A DNA stretch of 64,000 bases from Streptomyces roseochromogenus subsp. oscitans DS 12.976 (GCF_000497445.1 NZ_CM002285.1:8597305-8661304), one strand, 5' to 3'. Shown: positions 42,756-51,562, counted from the stretch's first letter. Numbers and translations are program-made. The notes: generated from the sequence alone by a model not told the origin.

Positions 42756-44165
42756 ATGACCGCCACCACCCGCAGCGAACACGATCTGCTCGGCGACCGT
42801 GACATCCCCGCCGACGCCTACTGGGGTGTGCACACCCTGCGTGCGACGGAGAACTTTCCCATCACCGGTACGCCGATCTCCGCGTACCCGCATCTGATCG
42901 ATGCCCTGGCCGCAGTCAAGGAGGCCGCCGCGCTCGCCAACGCGGAACTCGGGCTGCTGCCGCCCGAGAAGGCGGACGCGATCGTCGCCGCCTGCCGGGA
43001 GATACGCACCGGCAAGCTGCACGACCAGTTCGTCGTCGACGTCATCCAGGGCGGCGCCGGCACGTCCACCAACATGAACGCCAACGAGGTTGTGGCGAAC
43101 CGCGCGCTGGAACTCCTCGGCCACGAGAAGGGGCAGTACACGTATCTGCACCCCAACGAGGACGTCAACCTGGGTCAGTCAACCAATGACGTCTACCCGA
43201 CCGCCGTCAAGACAGCGACCGTGTTCGCGGTACGTGGACTGCTCAAGGCGATGGCTGTACTGCAGGACTCGTTCGCCCGTAAGGCCGTCGAGTTCCGTGA
43301 CGTGCTCAAGATGGGCCGTACTCAGCTGCAGGACGCCGTGCCGATGACGCTGGGTCAGGAGTTCTCCGCCTATGCCGTCATGATCGAGGAGGACCGCAGC
43401 CGTCTCGCCGAGGCCGTCGAGCTGATCCATGAGATCAACCTCGGTGCCACGGCGATCGGTACCGGGCTCAACGCCCCCGCCGGATACGCCGAGGCCGCCC
43501 GCCGGCACCTGTCGGAGATCACCGGGCTGCCGCTGGTCACCGCCGCCAACCTGGTCGAGGCCACCCAGGACTGCGGTGCCTTCGTCCAGATGTCGGGTGT
43601 GCTCAAGCGGATCGCGGTCAAGCTCTCCAAGAGCTGCAACGACCTCAGGCTGCTGTCCTCCGGTCCGCGCGCGGGCCTCGGCGAGATCAACCTGCCGCCG
43701 GTGCAGGCGGGTTCGTCCATCATGCCGGGCAAGGTCAACCCGGTGATCCCCGAGGTGGTCAACCAGGTCGCCTTCGAGGTGATCGGCAACGACGTCGCCA
43801 TCACCATGGCCGCCGAGGCCGGACAGCTCCAGCTGAACGCCTTCGAGCCGATCATCCTGCACTCCCTGTCGGAGAGCATCACGCACCTGCGGAGCGCCTG
43901 CCTCACGCTGGCCGAGCGCTGCGTCGACGGCATCACCGCCAACACCGAGCGGCTGCGCGCCACCGTGGAGAACTCCATCGGCCTGGTCACCGCGCTCAAC
44001 CCGCACATCGGCTACACGGCCGCGACCGACATCGCCAAGGAGGCCCTCGTCACGGGCCGTGGGGTGGCCGAACTGGTGCTGGAGAAGGGGCTGCTGCCCG
44101 CCGAGAGGCTCGCCGAGCTGCTGCGCCCCGAGGTCGTCGCGGGCAGCGGGGCACCGGCCGCCTGA
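42756..44165 (+). CDS. aspA: Aspartate ammonia-lyase
   Basis: A 469-residue enzyme converting aspartate to fumarate and ammonia. The fumarase/aspartase signature GSSIMPGKVNP with the catalytic serine is present, with GAGTSTNMNANEV, HPNEDVNLGQSTNDVYPT and VGRTQLQDAVP-like (MGRTQLQDAVPMTLGQEF) blocks. The length is normal. ATG 42756 follows AGAAAGAGGA. The GntR-permease-asparaginase genes upstream make it the last step from asparagine to the TCA cycle. Confidence 0.95.
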   Translation: MTATTRSEHDLLGDRDIPADAYWGVHTLRATENFPITGTPISAYPHLIDALAAVKEAAALANAELGLLPPEKADAIVAACREIRTGKLHDQFVVDVIQGGAGTSTNMNANEVVANRALELLGHEKGQYTYLHPNEDVNLGQSTNDVYPTAVKTATVFAVRGLLKAMAVLQDSFARKAVEFRDVLKMGRTQLQDAVPMTLGQEFSAYAVMIEEDRSRLAEAVELIHEINLGATAIGTGLNAPAGYAEAARRHLSEITGLPLVTAANLVEATQDCGAFVQMSGVLKRIAVKLSKSCNDLRLLSSGPRAGLGEINLPPVQAGSSIMPGKVNPVIPEVVNQVAFEVIGNDVAITMAAEAGQLQLNAFEPIILHSLSESITHLRSACLTLAERCVDGITANTERLRATVENSIGLVTALNPHIGYTAATDIAKEALVTGRGVAELVLEKGLLPAERLAELLRPEVVAGSGAPAA

Positions 44166-44218
44166 CCTGCGGAGACGCACACCCGATTACGTTCCGGGAC
44201 CGGCCGGGAGGCACAATA

Positions 44219-45154
44219 GTGATCATGACAACGACGTCGTCCCTCACCTTTCTGCCGGTCCTGGAGCGCATCGCCGAGGAGATAGGACGCACGCCCGGCC
44301 GCGGCCGGGCCGCCGACTACATCCCGGCCCTCGCCGCCCGCGACCCCCGCCGGTTCGGTATGGCCGTGGCCGAGCTGGACGGCACGGTGTACGGGGTGGG
44401 GGACTGGCGTGAGCCGTTCTCCGCGCAGTCCATCACCAAGGTCTTCACACTCGCCCTGGACCTGGCCCGCGAGGGCGACGAACTCTGGGAACACGTGGGC
44501 CGCGAGCCCTCCGGCAACCCCTTCAACTCCCTGGTCCAGCTGGAGTACGAGAACGGCATCCCGCGGAACCCCTTCATCAACGCGGGCGCCCTCGTCGTCA
44601 CCGACCGCCTCCAGACCCGTACCGGAGACGCCGCGGGCGAGCTGCTGGCCTTCCTGCGCGCCGAGAGCGGCAATGCCGGACTGGACTTCGACCTGGACGT
44701 CGCCGCCTCCGAGACCGCGCACGGCGACCGCAATGCCGCCCTCGCCCATTTCATGGCGTCCTACGGCAACATCGACAACGACGTGCCGGCTCTGCTCGAC
44801 CAGTACTTCCGGCAGTGCTCCGTCACCGCGTCCTGCGCCGATCTGGCCCTCGCCACCGGCTTCCTCGCCCGGCACGGCATCCGCGCCGACGGCGGCCGGC
44901 TGCTCACCCGCAGCCAGGCCAAGCAGGTCAACGCGGTGATGCTGACCTGCGGGACGTACGACGCGGCCGGGGACTTCGCCTACCGCGTGGGGCTGCCCGG
45001 CAAGAGCGGGGTCGGCGGCGGGATCATCGCGGTCGTACCGGGCCGGTGCACGCTGTGCGTGTGGAGTCCGGGCCTGGACGAACGGGGCAACTCGGTGGCG
45101 GGGGTGGCGGCCTTGGACCGCTTCACGACCCTGACGGGCTTGTCGGTCTTCTGA
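44219..45154 (+). CDS. glsA: Glutaminase
   Basis: A 311-residue serine-dependent beta-lactamase-related glutaminase. SITK at residues 71-74 is the catalytic Ser-x-x-Lys; NPFNSLVQLEYENGIPRNPFINAGA and SYGNIDNDVPALLDQYFRQCS are diagnostic. It hydrolyses glutamine to glutamate and ammonia. GTG 44219 has GGGAGG seven bases upstream; ATG 44225 would be too far. It follows aspA by 53 bp and completes the amide-nitrogen cluster. Confidence 0.95.
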   Translation: MIMTTTSSLTFLPVLERIAEEIGRTPGRGRAADYIPALAARDPRRFGMAVAELDGTVYGVGDWREPFSAQSITKVFTLALDLAREGDELWEHVGREPSGNPFNSLVQLEYENGIPRNPFINAGALVVTDRLQTRTGDAAGELLAFLRAESGNAGLDFDLDVAASETAHGDRNAALAHFMASYGNIDNDVPALLDQYFRQCSVTASCADLALATGFLARHGIRADGGRLLTRSQAKQVNAVMLTCGTYDAAGDFAYRVGLPGKSGVGGGIIAVVPGRCTLCVWSPGLDERGNSVAGVAALDRFTTLTGLSVF

Positions 45155-45311
45155 GGGGGGCACTTTCCAGCACAGGGCGGGGCAATCAGCCTCACCCGCA
45201 GCCGGCGACGCACCGTGGCCCACCCCCCGCGGTCACATCTCGGCCCCCGCCCGGAGGGCTGCGCGTCGCTTTCCGGCCACCCTGCGTTGACACGCTGAGC
45301 CAGTGTTGGCC

Positions 45312-46715
45312 ATGGCATTCCCCCTCGATCTCCGCCGCTGTCAGCTGCTCGGGCTGGCCGGTACCGCCTTCCTCGCGCTGGGCGGTGAGACCGCCGGTGC
45401 CCTTCCGGTGCAGAACCTGCTGGCGCCTGCCTCGGCCCAGGCGGCGCTCGGGCTGGTGGGGGTCTACTTCGGAGTCGTCCTGCTGATAGCGGCCTGGGTG
45501 CTCCTCGGCCGCCTGGTGCGCGGACCGCAGCCGCCCACCCCGCGCACCCTGCTGCTCGTGCTGGCCGTGTGGGCGGCACCGCTGCTGCTCGCGCCGCCGT
45601 TGTTCAGCCGGGATGTCTACAGCTACCTGGCGCAGGGCGCCATGGCTCATGCCCATATGAACGTCTACGCCCACGGCCCCGCCCAGCTCGGCGGCCCGCT
45701 CGCCGACGAGGTCGCCCCGATGTGGCAGCACACCGGCGCCCCCTACGGCCCCGCCTTCCTGGGACTGGCCTCCGCGCTGACCGGCCTGACCCGCGGCGAA
45801 CTGCCCGCCGGACTGCTCGGCATGCGCCTGGTCGCCCTGCTCGGTGTGGCCCTGATGGCGCTGGCGCTGCCGCGGCTGGCCCGGCACAGCGGCGCCGACC
45901 CGGCCGCCGCCCTCTGGCTCGGCGCACTCAACCCGCTCGTCCTGCTGCACCTGGTCGCGGGCGCCCACAACGACGCCCTGATGCTGGGTCTGCTGGGGCT
46001 CGGCCTGGTCGCCGCACGCGGGGACCGGCCGGCCGGCGGTGTGGTCGGGGCGGTCCTCGTGACCCTGGCCGCCCTGGTCAAGGCGCCGGCCGCGCTCGGA
46101 CTGCTGGCGGTCGTGGCTCTCCAGGTCCGCTCCGGCCGGCGCCCGCTGCCGGCCGCCGCGACCACGGCGGCGGCCTCCGCCGTGAGCACGGTCGTCGCGA
46201 CGGCCATCGCCGGCACCGGCTACGGCTGGATCGGCGCCCTGAACACCCCGGTCTCTCCGCACAACTGGGCCCTGACCAGCCTGCTCGGCCGCGCCACCGG
46301 TGCCCTGCTGGAACACCTCGGCAGCAGCCTGGCCCCGCTGGCCGTCCCGGCCTGGCATGCGCTCGGCCTGGCCGCCACCGCCGTCGCCGTGGCGCTGATA
46401 TGGCGCCGACTACGCCTCAGACCCGTGTACGCACTCGGGCTCAGCCTGCTGACGGTCGCCGTGTTCGGTCCCGCGATCCGCCCCTGGTACGTGCTGTGGG
46501 GGCTGTTCCTCATCGCCGCCGCCGCACCGAACACCTCCGTACGGCACCGGGTCGCGGCCCTGACGGGCGTCCTCGCCCTCGCCGTCCTGCCGAGCGGCGG
46601 CCCCGCCGACCTCGGGCAGCTGGTGCTCGCCGTCTCCGGCGGGGTGCTCGGCGTGGTCGTCCTGTGGCAGGCCCACCAGGCGGCCCAGGCCCCGGTACCG
46701 GGACGTACGGCGTGA
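45312..46715 (+). CDS. Polyprenol-phosphate-mannose-dependent alpha-1,6-mannosyltransferase (MptB-like)
   Basis: A 467-residue GT-C glycosyltransferase with about 12 helices. The first outside loop has FSRDVYSYLAQGAMAHAHMNVY with the acidic residue of the GT-C active site; GPAQLGGPLADEVAPMW and AHNDALMLGLLGLG are typical of MptB-like proteins. It extends mannans using lipid-linked mannose. It overlaps the next GT-C gene by GTGA. ATG 45312 or GTG 45303; neither has a strong ribosome site. Confidence 0.85.
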   Translation: MAFPLDLRRCQLLGLAGTAFLALGGETAGALPVQNLLAPASAQAALGLVGVYFGVVLLIAAWVLLGRLVRGPQPPTPRTLLLVLAVWAAPLLLAPPLFSRDVYSYLAQGAMAHAHMNVYAHGPAQLGGPLADEVAPMWQHTGAPYGPAFLGLASALTGLTRGELPAGLLGMRLVALLGVALMALALPRLARHSGADPAAALWLGALNPLVLLHLVAGAHNDALMLGLLGLGLVAARGDRPAGGVVGAVLVTLAALVKAPAALGLLAVVALQVRSGRRPLPAAATTAAASAVSTVVATAIAGTGYGWIGALNTPVSPHNWALTSLLGRATGALLEHLGSSLAPLAVPAWHALGLAATAVAVALIWRRLRLRPVYALGLSLLTVAVFGPAIRPWYVLWGLFLIAAAAPNTSVRHRVAALTGVLALAVLPSGGPADLGQLVLAVSGGVLGVVVLWQAHQAAQAPVPGRTA

Positions 46716-48103
46716 GCGGGCTGCCGCGCCCCCTCACGGACCGCGGCCGGGCGCTGCTCGTCCTCGCCCTCGTCGCGGCCGTGACGGTCTTCACCGCCAC
46801 CGTGCCGCTGCTGCGCGGCTTCTTCGACCTGCGCGTCTACTACGGCGCCGTGCACACCTGGGTGCACCACGGCGGCCGGATCTACGACTACCACGTGCCG
46901 GGCACCACCTACGGCTTCACCTATCCGCCGTTCGCGGCGGTCACCATGCTGCCGCTGGCCCTGCTGGGCCGGACCTCGGCGATCGTGGCGTCCCTGCTGG
47001 TCAACCTGGCTGCGCTGGCGGTGGTCCTGCGGATCCTGAGCGGGCCGGACTGGCGTCGGCACGGCTGGTTCCGCTGGTCGCTGTGCCTGTGTCTGCTCGC
47101 GCTGTTCGAGCCGCTGCGGGACACCTTCAGCTTCGGCCAGGTGAACCTGGTGCTGCTCGCGCTCGTCCTCGGCGACTGCTGGCTGCTGGCCACCGGCCGG
47201 GGGCGCTGGGCGGGCGCCGGGATCGGGCTCGCCGCCGCGGTGAAGCTGACACCTGCCCTGTTCATCGGCCTGCTGCTGCTCGCCGGGCGCCGCCGGGCGG
47301 CCGGTGCCGCAACGGCCGTCGCCGCCGCGGCGACCGCGCTGGCTGTCTGGGCGGACCCTCGGGCGTCCCGTTTCTACTGGACCGAGGCCCTGTGGGACAC
47401 CGGCCGGGTGGGCCGGCTCGACTATGTGTCGAACCAGTCGCTGCAGGGAGTGCTGGCCCGCCTCGGCGAGACCGGCCGTCCGCTGTGGGCGACGGCGGTC
47501 CTGCTGACGCTGTGCGTCTGGGCGTGGCGGACCCGAGGGGCGGTGCAGGCCGGCGACTGGACGGCGGCCTTCGCGCTCACCGGGGCGGCGGCCTGCCTGG
47601 TCAGCCCCATCACCTGGGTGCACCACCTGGTGTGGCTGCTGCCGTCCTTCGCCGTGCTGCTGCGTACCGGGCACCCGCGGATCGCGGGCGCCCTGTACGC
47701 GGTGCTGTGCACGAGCGTGGTCTGGCTGTGGTTCGACGACGCCTCCGGCATCGGCGGCTTCCTCGGCAGCAACACCTACACCTGGATCACACTGGGTCTG
47801 CTGCTCGGTCTGCCGACGGGTCAGTCACGCGTGGTGCGCCTGCCCTTGCCCCGCAGTCTCAGTACCACAGCCACGGCGCCGAGCCCGCAGAGCCCCGCGA
47901 CGACGCCGGGGACCGTCCAGTCCGAGTCGTCGTCCGCCGGCCGGGATGTGGCCGCGGCGACCACCGGCGCGGCCGGCGACGCCTGCCTCGACTTGGCACG
48001 CAGCCCGTCCAGCGAACCGACCGGATCCACGTGCCCGGCGGCTTCGAAGCCCCAGTCGAGCAATTCGCGGGCCTCGTCGTACACGGTGGACCCGCCTGCC
48101 TGA
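46712..48103 (+). CDS. GT87-family mannosyltransferase (PimE-like)
   Basis: A 463-residue GT-C enzyme. DLRVYYGAVHTWVHHGGRIYDY supplies the active-site aspartate in the first loop, FTYPPFAAVTMLPLALL and FGQVNLVLLALVLGDCW are GT87 landmarks, and the last helices end around LLLGLP (residue 368). The remaining 90 residues, proline- and serine-rich, are antisense to the 3' end of the carboxypeptidase gene and are probably junk or recently gained by stop loss. Coupled to the MptB-like gene, it likely acts in the same glycan pathway. Confidence 0.85.
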   Translation: MSGLPRPLTDRGRALLVLALVAAVTVFTATVPLLRGFFDLRVYYGAVHTWVHHGGRIYDYHVPGTTYGFTYPPFAAVTMLPLALLGRTSAIVASLLVNLAALAVVLRILSGPDWRRHGWFRWSLCLCLLALFEPLRDTFSFGQVNLVLLALVLGDCWLLATGRGRWAGAGIGLAAAVKLTPALFIGLLLLAGRRRAAGAATAVAAAATALAVWADPRASRFYWTEALWDTGRVGRLDYVSNQSLQGVLARLGETGRPLWATAVLLTLCVWAWRTRGAVQAGDWTAAFALTGAAACLVSPITWVHHLVWLLPSFAVLLRTGHPRIAGALYAVLCTSVVWLWFDDASGIGGFLGSNTYTWITLGLLLGLPTGQSRVVRLPLPRSLSTTATAPSPQSPATTPGTVQSESSSAGRDVAAATTGAAGDACLDLARSPSSEPTGSTCPAASKPQSSNSRASSYTVDPPA

Positions 48104-48996
48104 GGGTTCATCACGGTCACCAGCAGCGTGCGCCCGTCCCGGCGGGCCGCGGCGACCAGGGTGTTGCCCGCGTTGGTGGTGTAGCCGTTCTTGATGCCGA
48201 TCAGCCCCGGATACCGCTCCACCCCGCCCGCGCCGGTCAGCAGCTTGTTGGTGTTCCGGATGCCGTACGACCATCCGTCGCCGGGGAACATGGCTTCCGC
48301 GGTGGAGCAGTAACGGGCGAAGTCGCGGTTGCGCAGCCCCGCCCGGCCGAAGACGGCCAGGTCGAAGGCGGAGGACACCTGGCCGTCCTCGTCGTAGCCG
48401 TCGGGGGAGACCACATGGGTGTCCAGGGCGCCGAGCGAACGTGCCTTGGCCTGCATCTGCTTGGCCGTGACCGCCCAGCCGCCGTTCAGCGCGGCCAGCA
48501 CATGCACGGCGTCGTTGCCGGAGCTGAGGAAGACACCGCGCCACAGGTCGGCCACCTCGTAGGAGTGTCCCTCCTTGACGCCGACCATGCTGCTGCCCGC
48601 GCCGATGTCCGCCAGTTCTTCGTCGCGCACGGTGTGCCTCATTCCAGCGGGCAGGGTCGGCAGCACGGTCAGCGCGAACAGTGTCTTCAGGGTGCTCGCG
48701 GGCGGCAGCTTGCGGTGCGCGTCGTTCGCGGCCAGCACCTCGCCGCTGCCGGCGTCGGCCACCACCCAGGACAGCGCCGACACCTCGGGCACCTCGGGCG
48801 CGCCCCGGCGCAGCCGGACCTGGGTGCCGGAGTCGTAGAGCAGGGACGGGCCGGGCATCGCCGCCCGGGGAGCGGGCGGGGCGGGTTCCCCGGCCCGGGT
48901 CCCGGCGGTGGAGGTGGCCGGCATGAACGCCAGCACGCCCGCCACGCATAGGGAACAGGCCGACACGGCCGCCCGATGAGAGAATCCGGTGATCAT
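47821..48996 (-). CDS. dacC: D-alanyl-D-alanine carboxypeptidase
   Basis: A 391-residue penicillin-binding protein. A signal peptide covers about residues 1-32. The active-site motifs are STLK (101-104), SSGND and KNGYTT. A C-terminal transmembrane anchor (VPGVVAGLCGLGAVAVVLRLRG) follows a serine/alanine-rich stalk, as in membrane-anchored DacA/DacC. It trims peptidoglycan side chains. ATG 48996 starts the frame. Its last 283 bp are also open on the opposite strand as the tail of the GT87 gene. The symbol is provisional. Confidence 0.92.
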   Translation of the reverse strand: MITGFSHRAAVSACSLCVAGVLAFMPATSTAGTRAGEPAPPAPRAAMPGPSLLYDSGTQVRLRRGAPEVPEVSALSWVVADAGSGEVLAANDAHRKLPPASTLKTLFALTVLPTLPAGMRHTVRDEELADIGAGSSMVGVKEGHSYEVADLWRGVFLSSGNDAVHVLAALNGGWAVTAKQMQAKARSLGALDTHVVSPDGYDEDGQVSSAFDLAVFGRAGLRNRDFARYCSTAEAMFPGDGWSYGIRNTNKLLTGAGGVERYPGLIGIKNGYTTNAGNTLVAAARRDGRTLLVTVMNPQAGGSTVYDEARELLDWGFEAAGHVDPVGSLDGLRAKSRQASPAAPVVAAATSRPADDDSDWTVPGVVAGLCGLGAVAVVLRLRGKGRRTTRD

Positions 48997-49097
48997 ATGC
49001 TCAACGTACGAACGGGTCCGGTATCCCTCGCGCTGTGCGGGGCCGTTCGGCCCATCCGGGGAACCCGAATGCCCGAGCCGCCCTGTTCGGAGCGGGG

Positions 49098-50246
49098 TCA
49101 GCCGGTGGGCAGGGTGGGCCGGATCTGCCGCAGGAACGCGGCGTTGCCGGGGGTGGAGCGCAGCCGCTCCAGCAGCGTCTCCAGACCGGACGGTCCGCCC
49201 TCGCGGGAGCGCAGGACCCGGCGCAGACCGTGTACGGCCGTCAACTCGGCCGGGGTGAGGAGCAGCTCCTCGCGGCGGGTGCCGGTGGCGTCGAGGTCCA
49301 CGGCGGGGAAGAGACGCCGGGCGGCGGATTCCCGGTCGAGCCGCAGCTCCATGTTGCCGGTGCTCTTCAGCTCCTCGAAGTAGTAGCCGTCGGCGCGGGA
49401 TCCGGTGTCCACCAGCACGGTGGCGAGGATGGTCAGCGAGCCGCCTTCCTCGGCCTGGCGGGCGGCGCCGAAGAACCGCTTGGGGCCGAGCAGCGCGCCC
49501 GCGTCGACACCGCCGCTCAGGGTACGGCCGCCGGCGGCGGAGGCGTTGTTGTGCGCCCGGCACAGCCGGGTCAGCGAGTCCAGCAGGATCACGACGTCCT
49601 CGCCGGCCTCCACCCGGCGCTTGGCCCGCTCGACGACGAGCTCGGCGAGGGCGATGTGTTCCTTGGGCGTCCGGTCGAAGGTGGAGGCGTACACCTCGCC
49701 GCGCACGGAGCGGCGCATCTCGGTTACTTCCTCGGGGCGTTCGTCCAGTAGCAGGACCATCAGCCGGCACTCCGGGTGGTTGCCGGCCACGGCGGCGGCG
49801 AGCTGCTGGAGCAGCACCGTCTTGCCGCTCTTCGGCGGGGCCACGATGAGTCCGCGCTGGCCCTTGCCGACCGGCGCGAGGAGGTCGGTGACGCGCCCGG
49901 CCAATCCGGACGCGGGGTGTTCGAGGCGGATGCGGTCGTGCGGGTGAAGCGAGGTGAGGTCGCGGAAGTGGCGCCGGCCCCGGAGGTCCGCCGGGTCGCG
50001 TCCGTCGACGCCCGTGACCTCGATCAGGGCGCGTTGAGCGCCCCGGACGCCCTCGACGAGGTCGCCCTTGCGCAGACCGTGGCGCCGGATCAGCGCCGCC
50101 GGGACCTGCGGATCGATGGGGGAGGGCAGCAGACTCGCGGCCCGCAGCTGCCCCTTCCCGTGCGCGTCGATGTCGAGGACACCCGTGACGAGCCGGGCGG
50201 CCGGGGCCTGCTGGACCACGGGAGGGTGTTCGAGTGTGGTGGTCAT
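49098..50246 (-). CDS. rho: Transcription termination factor Rho, compact second form
   Basis: A 382-residue ATP-dependent RNA translocase. The ATPase core is intact: Walker A APPKSGKT (136-143), LLLDERPEEVTEM, Walker B VVILLDSLTRL, GGVDAGALLGPKRFFGAAR, and the arginine finger in TGTRREELLL. It lacks the N-terminal helical domain and the long arginine-rich insert of the usual actinobacterial Rho. In the RNA-binding domain the RNP1 motif GFGFLR is replaced by GKGQLR, losing both stacking phenylalanines. It is probably a paralogue of the essential Rho, with altered RNA loading. A 230-nt pyrimidine-rich leader precedes the ATG at 50246. Confidence 0.93.
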   Translation of the reverse strand: MTTTLEHPPVVQQAPAARLVTGVLDIDAHGKGQLRAASLLPSPIDPQVPAALIRRHGLRKGDLVEGVRGAQRALIEVTGVDGRDPADLRGRRHFRDLTSLHPHDRIRLEHPASGLAGRVTDLLAPVGKGQRGLIVAPPKSGKTVLLQQLAAAVAGNHPECRLMVLLLDERPEEVTEMRRSVRGEVYASTFDRTPKEHIALAELVVERAKRRVEAGEDVVILLDSLTRLCRAHNNASAAGGRTLSGGVDAGALLGPKRFFGAARQAEEGGSLTILATVLVDTGSRADGYYFEELKSTGNMELRLDRESAARRLFPAVDLDATGTRREELLLTPAELTAVHGLRRVLRSREGGPSGLETLLERLRSTPGNAAFLRQIRPTLPTG

Positions 50247-50478
50247 GGTGGGAAGTCCTTTCAAGGACGGAAGAAGTGCGGGGGAAGGGGGGAGAGCCGT
50301 GAGCGGGAGGCGGTGACAGCTGCCTCCGGGCGGCGGGAACGGCACCTCGGGTACGGCGGAAACGCCCTGGTCACGAGGTGGTGCAGAGAAGAAGCCCGGG
50401 CCGGTCTGGAGCCTCGGCCGAGGGGCTGATGGAGAAGAAGCGGCACCGGTGTCCGTACGACGGGACACGCACACGCGC
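50247..50478 (-). promoter_or_regulatory. Long pyrimidine-rich leader of the compact rho gene
   Basis: About 230 nt separate the predicted transcription start from the rho ATG. The RNA contains C/U-rich runs (CCGCTTCTTCTCC, CTTCTTCTCTGC, CTCTCCCCCCTTCCCCCGCA), resembling Rho loading sites. This suggests autogenous attenuation, as known for other rho genes. The stretch is also open in the rho frame back to 50474 (MCVSRRTDTG), so an N-terminal extension or leader peptide is possible. Confidence 0.55.
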
Positions 50479-50485
50479 TGATCGC

Positions 50486-50513
50486 ACTATACCCGTGCGG
50501 CTGTCTCGGTCAA
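50486..50513 (-). promoter_or_regulatory. Vegetative promoter of the compact rho gene
   Basis: On the minus strand TTGACC (50513-50508), a 16-bp spacer and TATAGT (50491-50486) form a near-consensus -35/-10 pair, unusually strong for this genome. Transcription would start near 50479. Confidence 0.75.
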
Positions 50514-50850
50514 CATGAAGCCGTCCGCGTCTGTTCCCGCCCCGCGGTGGCCCCGGTGCACTGTCCGGCGGGATCGAGGGGGTGGCCGTACTCGGGCACG
50601 AGGCGCCGACGACCGCTGACGGCGAGGACCGCCGGCGGTTGCGGTTCCTGGTCGGCTGGGCCTTCACGCCTCGCCGCGCGGAGCAACTACGGCTCTGGGC
50701 CGAGCAGTTGACTGAGATTTTGCCGGACGGCCTGGCCCGCGCAGCGGCCGCCGGAATCGGAGTCGCGACCTGCGGCGGCACTTCGCGCTGCCCCTGCCGA
50801 CGGGGGCATCTGCGAACTCCTCGGCGTGGGCGTCGAGATCATCCTGCAGA
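50514..50850. other. Region without supportable genes
   Basis: Only short overlapping frames. A plus-strand stretch reads GWAFTPRRAEQLRLWAEQL, which may be decayed coding sequence, but no family is recognised. Confidence 0.4.
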
Positions 50851-50859
50851 TGATCGAGC

Positions 50860-51112
50860 TGGACGACCCGGGCCCGGTCAATGTACGTGCTGGGCATCGT
50901 CACCAACAGCGTGCAGGTGGCCGTCAACAACGGTGTCGTCGTCCGGCTGACCGACGGCTGGACGTGGACGGTCACCGGCACCTCGTACCCGGCCCGGCGC
51001 GGCCGTGCGGGCCCCGCTCTGCAGGTCCCTGGCGATGACGGTCGACGGCACCGCGACCGCCGTCACGCCCGGCAAGACCTACACAGGGGCCATCACGCTG
51101 ACGGTCGGCTGA
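50860..51112 (+). pseudogene. C-terminal remnant of a secreted polysaccharide-active protein
   Basis: In two plus-strand frames the sequence reads VVRLTDGWTWTVTGTSYPAR and, shifted, LAMTVDGTATAVTPGKTYTGAITLTVG ending in TGA at 51110-51112. Beta-strand repeats with this ending are common at the C-terminus of secreted polysaccharide lyases and glycosidases in Streptomyces. The required frameshift and missing N-terminus show it is decayed. Family assignment is tentative. Confidence 0.45.
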
Positions 51113-51134
51113 CGGCCACGGGACGGAGGCGCGC

Positions 51135-51533
51135 TCACGCCGACCGCGCCTCCGCCTCCTTCACGATGTCGGCGAACCGCGCGCCCATCGCCTCGGCGAG
51201 GGCGTGTGCGCCGGACAGCGGCCGGACCATGACCATGAGGTCGTCGATCAGGCCGTCCTCGTTCACATGGATGAAGTCGCAGCCGGTTAGCTCGCGGTCG
51301 CCCACCCGGGCCGTGAAGACCAGCGCGTGGTCGGGGCCGGCCGGGTCGCCGATCTCACGGTCGTACCGGAAGTCCTCGAACACCTGGGAGACCGCGCGCA
51401 GGATCGCCGCGGTGATCGCCTTGCCCGGATACGGCTTGAAGACGACCGGGCTGGTGAAGACGACGTCCTCGGCCAGCAGCGCCTCGACGGCATCGATGTC
51501 CCCGGCCTCGACCGCCCTGCGGAACGCGTGCAT
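51135..51533 (-). CDS. SnoaL-like/NTF2-fold protein
   Basis: A 132-residue protein of the NTF2-like superfamily: MHAFRRAVEAGDIDAVEALLAEDVVF is the cone-forming first helix pair and DFIHVNEDGLIDDLMVMVRPL closes the sheet. Members are isomerases, cyclases or ligand-binding proteins; function is unknown here. ATG 51533 follows GAGGTGG; the longer frame to 51554 crosses the operator. It is divergent from a PadR regulator, which likely controls it. Confidence 0.87.
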   Translation of the reverse strand: MHAFRRAVEAGDIDAVEALLAEDVVFTSPVVFKPYPGKAITAAILRAVSQVFEDFRYDREIGDPAGPDHALVFTARVGDRELTGCDFIHVNEDGLIDDLMVMVRPLSGAHALAEAMGARFADIVKEAEARSA

Positions 51534-51550
51534 CGGACCACCTCGTATAG

Positions 51551-51562
51551 TCAACTAATTGA
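51551..51562. promoter_or_regulatory. Palindrome between SnoaL-like and PadR genes
   Basis: TCAA-CTAA-TTGA is a palindrome in an AT-rich stretch, between divergent starts at 51533 and 51606. It is a candidate PadR operator. Confidence 0.5.

Noticed and set aside
50249..50474. 76-residue N-terminal extension of Rho
   Set aside because: The frame is open but proline-rich and starts next to the predicted transcription start; the ATG at 50246 directly begins recognisable Rho sequence. Retained only as a possibility.
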